Assembly (NCBI GenBank): GCA_002396385.1
Contig: DGTD01000100.1
Coordinates: 79,920-143,919, forward strand
Direction of reading: 5' to 3'
DNA length: 64,000 nt
From: Bacteroidales bacterium UBA4345
GTDB lineage: Bacteria > Bacteroidota > Bacteroidia > Bacteroidales > Paludibacteraceae
The translations under genes and the position numbers were made by a program. Within the stretch, counting starts at the first letter, position 1. Each line of letters starts with the position of its first letter. Of this stretch, positions 61,701-64,000 are shown one piece after another. The notes under the pieces are model-generated. The model worked only from the letters and a program-made list of their open reading frames with translations. It was not told where the DNA came from and ran no database searches.

Positions 61701-61832
61701 CAGTTTGCCCGACACATGGGTCAAGCCACCAAAAGATATCTGGAAAAAGAAGGACTCATGAGGGAAGACGCTACTAAAGACACCTTTCAGGAAAACACAG
61801 AGGAACAAGATTGTTATAAAACAAGGCTATAG
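58782..61832 (+). CDS. BspA-type leucine-rich-repeat protein without signal peptide
   Basis: From ATG 58782 the product has 1016 residues. About 28 LRR_5/BspA units of roughly 23 residues (pattern LPxSLExIxxxAFxxCxxLxxV, e.g. AFEDCKNLETV, AFSGCTSLKNV) fill residues 20-800. Non-LRR islands (NPLVVICDHIVLDGKRCKG; TVASPFKVIAGNLMKYD) separate repeat blocks. The last 200 residues are different: a hydrophobic stretch (LFSIPFLLLKIINKLCYIVF, about 915-935) and an acidic tail. BspA proteins are usually secreted adhesins, but no signal peptide or CTD is seen here. A cytoplasmic or C-terminally anchored protein is possible. Unusual for the family. Confidence 0.82.
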   Translation: MKNSKDNTETSRAKSLVIKEGTKVIKADEYKGREDLFSIILPKSLETIEESAFEDCKNLETVIFNEGLKTVGRCAFYGCSKLRKVELPNSVESIKNQGFYSCSKLECVNLGNGLKEIGNWAFEECIRLKTIEFPKSLENIGKKAFSGCKSLDNLTFGDEIQYIGDKAFSGCTSLKNVSFKLTWTPFGFDVFENTPFLETKQKENPLVVICDHIVLDGKRCKGDVTVPEGITQIGNGAFYNSVYLSGIKLPDTLRHIGYGSFMGCSNLKEITLPDTIEGISEEAFMGCMSLTNISYPEKDMEVYGNTFDNTPWLTEKTANNQVFCTCKRLVGGKTAKGSIKVADVRVIAPNAFEGNCEITDVDIAEGVEEIGIGAFRNCLRLKSINLPTSLKKIGYGAFENCRSLKTISIPEGIEIVKPKTFKDCVSLEDILLPKSLKEVCWDSFAGCYNLNTPQFQPHTKVDDSALPCKEEKHEPELTVMTEPLIIKADLPDNAYKKRNDLIDVVIEEGVSTIGSKAFFHCENLRSVHLPSTIVTIEDDAFAHCKNLQQINLPGNLRRIGNYAFIHTGLKEVRLPEGINSVGECAFYGSDVERVVLPDGIKHLKQEAFCNCQKLRSVQVSGPIKEIGLRIFGYCESLVEVTGTGIRFEADSFTECPIMDDSDPTVASPFKVIAGNLMKYDQKFNEEVVIPEEVTIIAKEVFKNHKEIKAVRLPNNLTTIREEAFAGCSNLIEINFPDSLTTIEDYAFSECGFKTIEWPATITEIERGVFKDCRHLTEIKLPDTLTHLKYKCLSGCNIHDVVLPKNIETFLSSGLCTLGNTKEKGKDETSRQQDTITLLNDNFNFEEYGCDAKEIILWDGDITKLGSNLLTYKLINDFCLGMERGYPYSEKTVKRNKRFIRELYCGKIRRLEMTLFSIPFLLLKIINKLCYIVFFPYYILQYLKHFSLKGETIVPDLFFEETIDRINNWYDLGEQFARHMGQATKRYLEKEGLMREDATKDTFQENTEEQDCYKTRL

Positions 61833-62048
61833 AACCGACACAGGGGGGAAACCAGCATCAGGAAATGCCTGTTGGGAATGGGAATTAGCAGAAGGAACGG
61901 CATCCCCTGAAAACACCGCCTTACACTACCCTTTCTTTAAGGAAAGGTCGGGAAGCGACAGGTTTTCCAAATAGGCAAACAGGGCAGCGTCAATAAAGAG
62001 TATCGGCTTCACTTTAAACCAGAAAGGACAGCATTCGTTTTTTTTATG
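61833..62048. other. Intergenic DNA after the LRR gene
   Basis: A small hairpin CCTTTC/GAAAGG lies at 61930-61935 and 61942-61947. A 62-codon minus frame at 61926-62114 crosses the downstream start and is likely spurious. Nothing else is recognised. Confidence 0.4.
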
Positions 62049-62056
62049 TAAATTTG
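62049..62056 (+). promoter_or_regulatory. -7 box TAAATTTG for the HsdR-N-like gene
   Basis: Exact TAnnTTTG on plus, predicted start near 62063, 12 bases before the ATG at 62075. The in-frame TTG at 62054 lies inside the box and cannot be the start. Confidence 0.62.
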
Positions 62057-62074
62057 CGTAAACGCACATCAGTA

Positions 62075-62521
62075 ATGGAAACTCTGAATTTGCCAAAATT
62101 CCCTTTCCGTACAAAAACAGAAGACGGAAAGACCTACATACTTGACGAGCAGCGCAAAAAATACGTAAAGCTGACGCCGGAAGAATGGGTACGCCAACAC
62201 ATGGTTAAATACCTGATCGGCTACAAAGGCTACCCAAGCCAGCTGATTGTGAACGAAGGTATTGTGGAATTGAACGGCATGAGCAAACGGTTCGACACGG
62301 TCATCCACGACCGTCAAGGGAAGCCGCAACTGATTGCCGAATACAAGGCTCCAAGCGTGAAAATAACCCAAAAGGTATTTGACCAAATTGCAAGCTACAA
62401 TATGAAACTGCACGTCGACTACCTGTTGGTAAGCAACGGATTGAGCCACTACTGCTGCAAAGTGAATTGGGGAGAAGACCAATACACTTTCCTGCACGAC
62501 ATTCCGGAATGTTTTTTCTAA
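62075..62521 (+). CDS. Solitary HsdR-N-like (type I restriction R N-terminal) domain protein
   Basis: The 148-residue soluble protein has the HSDR_N_2 pattern: KLTPEEWVRQHMVKYLIGYKG, a PD-(D/E)XK-like core (KRFDTVIHDRQGKPQLIAEYKA, with D and E-x-K visible), QIASYNMKLHVDYLLVSNG and HYCCKVN. It lacks helicase domains and is a stand-alone nuclease-fold protein. It is conserved in Bacteroidales, function unknown; not part of a complete type I system here. It is the plus-strand partner of holA in related genomes as I recall them. Confidence 0.85.
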   Translation: METLNLPKFPFRTKTEDGKTYILDEQRKKYVKLTPEEWVRQHMVKYLIGYKGYPSQLIVNEGIVELNGMSKRFDTVIHDRQGKPQLIAEYKAPSVKITQKVFDQIASYNMKLHVDYLLVSNGLSHYCCKVNWGEDQYTFLHDIPECFF

Positions 62522-62560
62522 AGGGGAAAACAAGACAGAAGAAACCAACATTAACAAGAT

Positions 62561-63343
62561 ATGAGTGAAGAACAAGAAAAGGTTGTTGAAAGCACACAAC
62601 CAGAAGAAGTCAGACAAATTGAGAACAAAGACAACAAGGAAAAGAAAAAAGGAGGACATTTTCTAATGAAACTTGGTTGTTTCACATTCTTCATTTTGTT
62701 ACTGATAGGTGCTATATTCTGCTATTTCCGCTACTACTACGTGGTTGCAGACGGAGTGAAAGCCGGCAACTTGAACTACATTACCCGCAAAGGCTATGTA
62801 TTTAAGACCTTTGAAGGCCGACTGATTCAAGAAGGCATTAAAAGCGGCAACACGACAGGGACCATACAGAACAACGAGTTCATATTCTCGGTAAGCGACG
62901 ACCGTCTGTTCAAGATTATGGAAACGATGACCAACCAACAGCTGCAACTACACTACAACGAATACCTTCACAGCCTGCCTTGGCGCGGCTATAGCGAATT
63001 TGTTGTAGACAGCATCATTTCCGTCAATAACGTACCGTTTAACGAATACATGGCGAAATACCACTTGAACGGGGCCATGCCACCACAAGTGAACACAAAC
63101 AACGCAATCGGCACAGTCGGCAAAAACTCCGAGCCGCAGCAACAAGAGGTAACAATGGAAGATGCAGTCAGAGAACTGCAGCAGGCAAAAGAGCGGTTAG
63201 AGAAGGCGCAACAACAATTAGAGCGCGTACAACGACAGCAAAACGGAGGGGTCGGGACAAACGGAAACAATCAACGACGCTACCAACGCCCCGATGACTC
63301 TAACAACGGCAACAACCAGCCAGACGACGATAACGTCTTCTAA
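62561..63343 (+). CDS. Single-pass membrane protein upstream of recR
   Basis: The 260-residue protein has an acidic/Lys N-terminus, one membrane helix (about residues 38-58, [19 protein letters not shown]), a domain starting [19 protein letters not shown] and [13 protein letters not shown], and a Gln/Asn-rich coiled-coil tail (about residues 190-260). The domain matches a conserved Bacteroidales protein sometimes mislabelled 6-phosphogluconate dehydrogenase; I see no dehydrogenase motif. It lies 12 bases before recR. Confidence 0.72.
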   Translation: MSEEQEKVVESTQPEEVRQIENKDNKEKKKGGHFLMKLGCFTFFILLLIGAIFCYFRYYYVVADGVKAGNLNYITRKGYVFKTFEGRLIQEGIKSGNTTGTIQNNEFIFSVSDDRLFKIMETMTNQQLQLHYNEYLHSLPWRGYSEFVVDSIISVNNVPFNEYMAKYHLNGAMPPQVNTNNAIGTVGKNSEPQQQEVTMEDAVRELQQAKERLEKAQQQLERVQRQQNGGVGTNGNNQRRYQRPDDSNNGNNQPDDDNVF

Positions 63344-63354
63344 ACAGAGAAAAC

Positions 63355-63963
63355 GTGGAGAAACTGACATCGGCATTACTTGAAGACGCTGTAGACCAAA
63401 TATCGCGCATGCCCGGCATTGGGAAAAAAAGCGCCCTACGCATTATGCTGCACCTGCTGAAACGCCCTAACGACGAGGTTGAACGCCTCGGCAACAGCAT
63501 TATTAACGCACGGAACAATATTGGTTACTGCAAAGTGTGCCACAACATAAGCGACACGGAGACATGCGCCATCTGCGCCGACCAACGGCGGGACGCACAC
63601 ACCTTGTGCGTGGTAGAAAACATACAAGACGTTATGAGCATTGAAAACACACAGCAGTATAACGGACGCTACCACGTGTTAGGAGGTATAATTTCACCCA
63701 TGGACGGAATCGGTCCCAACGACCTTACTATAGACAGTTTGGAAGAGCGTGTAAAGGCTGGAGGGATTAACGAAGTGATACTTGCACTGAGCGCCACCAT
63801 AGAGGGCGACACCACCAGTTTCTACATCTACAAAAAACTGGTTAGCACAGGGGTGAAGATTACGACTCTTGCCCGGGGTGTAGCTGTAGGCGACAGCCTG
63901 CAATATGCCGACGAGGTCACATTGGGAAGTTCGTTGCTGAACCGCATACCATTTTCAAGATAA
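63355..63963 (+). CDS. recR: Recombination protein RecR
   Basis: RecR acts with RecF/RecO in loading RecA at gaps. The 202-residue protein has an HhH region ([17 protein letters not shown]), a Cys4 zinc finger ([16 protein letters not shown]), a TOPRIM domain ([14 protein letters not shown]) and [17 protein letters not shown], with the C-terminal [17 protein letters not shown]. The start codon is GTG at 63355, 12 bases after the upstream stop; no ATG lies nearby. Confidence 0.96.
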   Translation: MEKLTSALLEDAVDQISRMPGIGKKSALRIMLHLLKRPNDEVERLGNSIINARNNIGYCKVCHNISDTETCAICADQRRDAHTLCVVENIQDVMSIENTQQYNGRYHVLGGIISPMDGIGPNDLTIDSLEERVKAGGINEVILALSATIEGDTTSFYIYKKLVSTGVKITTLARGVAVGDSLQYADEVTLGSSLLNRIPFSR

Positions 63964-63977
63964 CAACAAAAGAACAA

Positions 63978-64000
63978 ATGGACGAAAAACAATTTAAAAA
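63978..64000 (+). CDS. Start of a gene running off the window
   Basis: An ATG 15 bases after the recR stop begins MDEKQFK and continues past the end. It is too short to identify. Confidence 0.35.

Larger units (their letters stand above)
56145..62048. other. Accessory segment inserted between holA and an HsdR-N-like gene
   Basis: About 5.9 kb separate two genes I believe are neighbours in related Bacteroidales. It contains two FISUMP-like genes, a CTD-bearing gene and an LRR gene, and a duplicated 53-bp piece of holA 5' DNA at 58508. No transposase, integrase or terminal inverted repeat was seen. The neighbour claim is from memory and needs a comparison. Confidence 0.5.

Noticed and set aside
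61926-62114. 62-codon minus frame between the LRR and HsdR-N-like genes
   Set aside because: It crosses the downstream gene start and promoter, has no family match and no promoter of its own.
1-64000. CRISPR array, rRNA, tRNA, insertion sequence or prophage genes
   Set aside because: No regularly spaced repeats, conserved RNA sequence, transposase, integrase or phage structural gene was seen on either strand.

Overview
The window is a bacterial chromosome segment that I place in the order Bacteroidales (phylum Bacteroidota); I cannot name the genus. The grounds are family content (GldE/GldD/GldG, a type B CTD of the type IX secretion system (T9SS), DUF3822, DUF4294, DUF4494, a fused RibBA, BspA-type leucine-rich repeats, FISUMP-like proteins, ExbB-ExbD-TonB beside pdxJ) and about 20 start-proximal promoters with the Bacteroidota -7 box TAnnTTTG instead of a sigma70 -10 box. 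No rRNA, tRNA, CRISPR array or transposase gene was seen.

Layout. 1-3040 is an AT-rich accessory island, all on the minus strand: a type IIS restriction endonuclease of the AlwI/PleI/BstNBI family (cut by the window edge), its D12-class adenine methyltransferase, a nested palindrome of about 240 bp upstream, and a DUF3791/DUF3990 pair whose DUF3990 member is broken. 3227-8950 runs on plus: a TonB-like protein, a Ca2+ P-type ATPase, a TerB/DnaJ-like protein, a GNAT enzyme and a DUF6155-like protein. 8980-12937 holds poorly characterised membrane or secreted proteins bounded by two nearly identical terminators. 13289-14847 is the DUF4494-yggS-small acidic protein operon. 15045-17664 carries an unusual vWA/coiled-coil/DUF3883 protein and a FISUMP-like protein, divergently transcribed. 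17691-29368 is a housekeeping block: a RecD/Dda-like helicase, then a plus-strand series (DUF3822, rsmD, folB, mutY, ssb, gldE, gldD, gldG, dnaN, DnaQ-like exonuclease).

29708-39217 is on minus. An amidohydrolase stands alone; then one long likely operon runs lptG/lptF-like, ribBA, pdxJ, exbB, exbD, tonB, a periplasmic protein with two TonB-like domains, a DJ-1/PfpI protein and a CvfB-like S1 protein. 39303-46039 has a START-like protein, cysS, a membrane protein, rpiB (plus), a phosphohexomutase, yraN, a DoxX-thioredoxin fusion and a small Cys-rich lipoprotein. 46287-49752 is DUF4294 plus a 950-residue T9SS cargo protein with a gliding-type C-terminal domain. 50061-56099 has a POT transporter, then the tight operon engB, LpxL-type acyltransferase, GT2 glycosyltransferase, DUF3108, and upstream of it holA.

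56145-62048 is the second accessory segment. It lies between holA and an HsdR-N-like gene, which I believe are neighbours in related genomes. It holds two FISUMP-like proteins, a CTD-bearing secreted protein and a 1017-residue BspA-type LRR protein without a signal peptide. A 53-bp copy (52/53 identical) of the holA promoter, leader and first codons sits at 58508-58560, so the FISUMP cluster is bounded by two copies of the holA 5' end and probably transcribed from the duplicated promoter. The window closes with the HsdR-N-like gene, a one-TM protein, recR and the first codons of one more gene.

The most promising places for new biology are the holA-promoter duplication with its cargo, the signal-less LRR protein, the vWA-DUF3883 protein, and the palindrome upstream of the restriction-modification operon. 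None is proven to be a new system from sequence alone.
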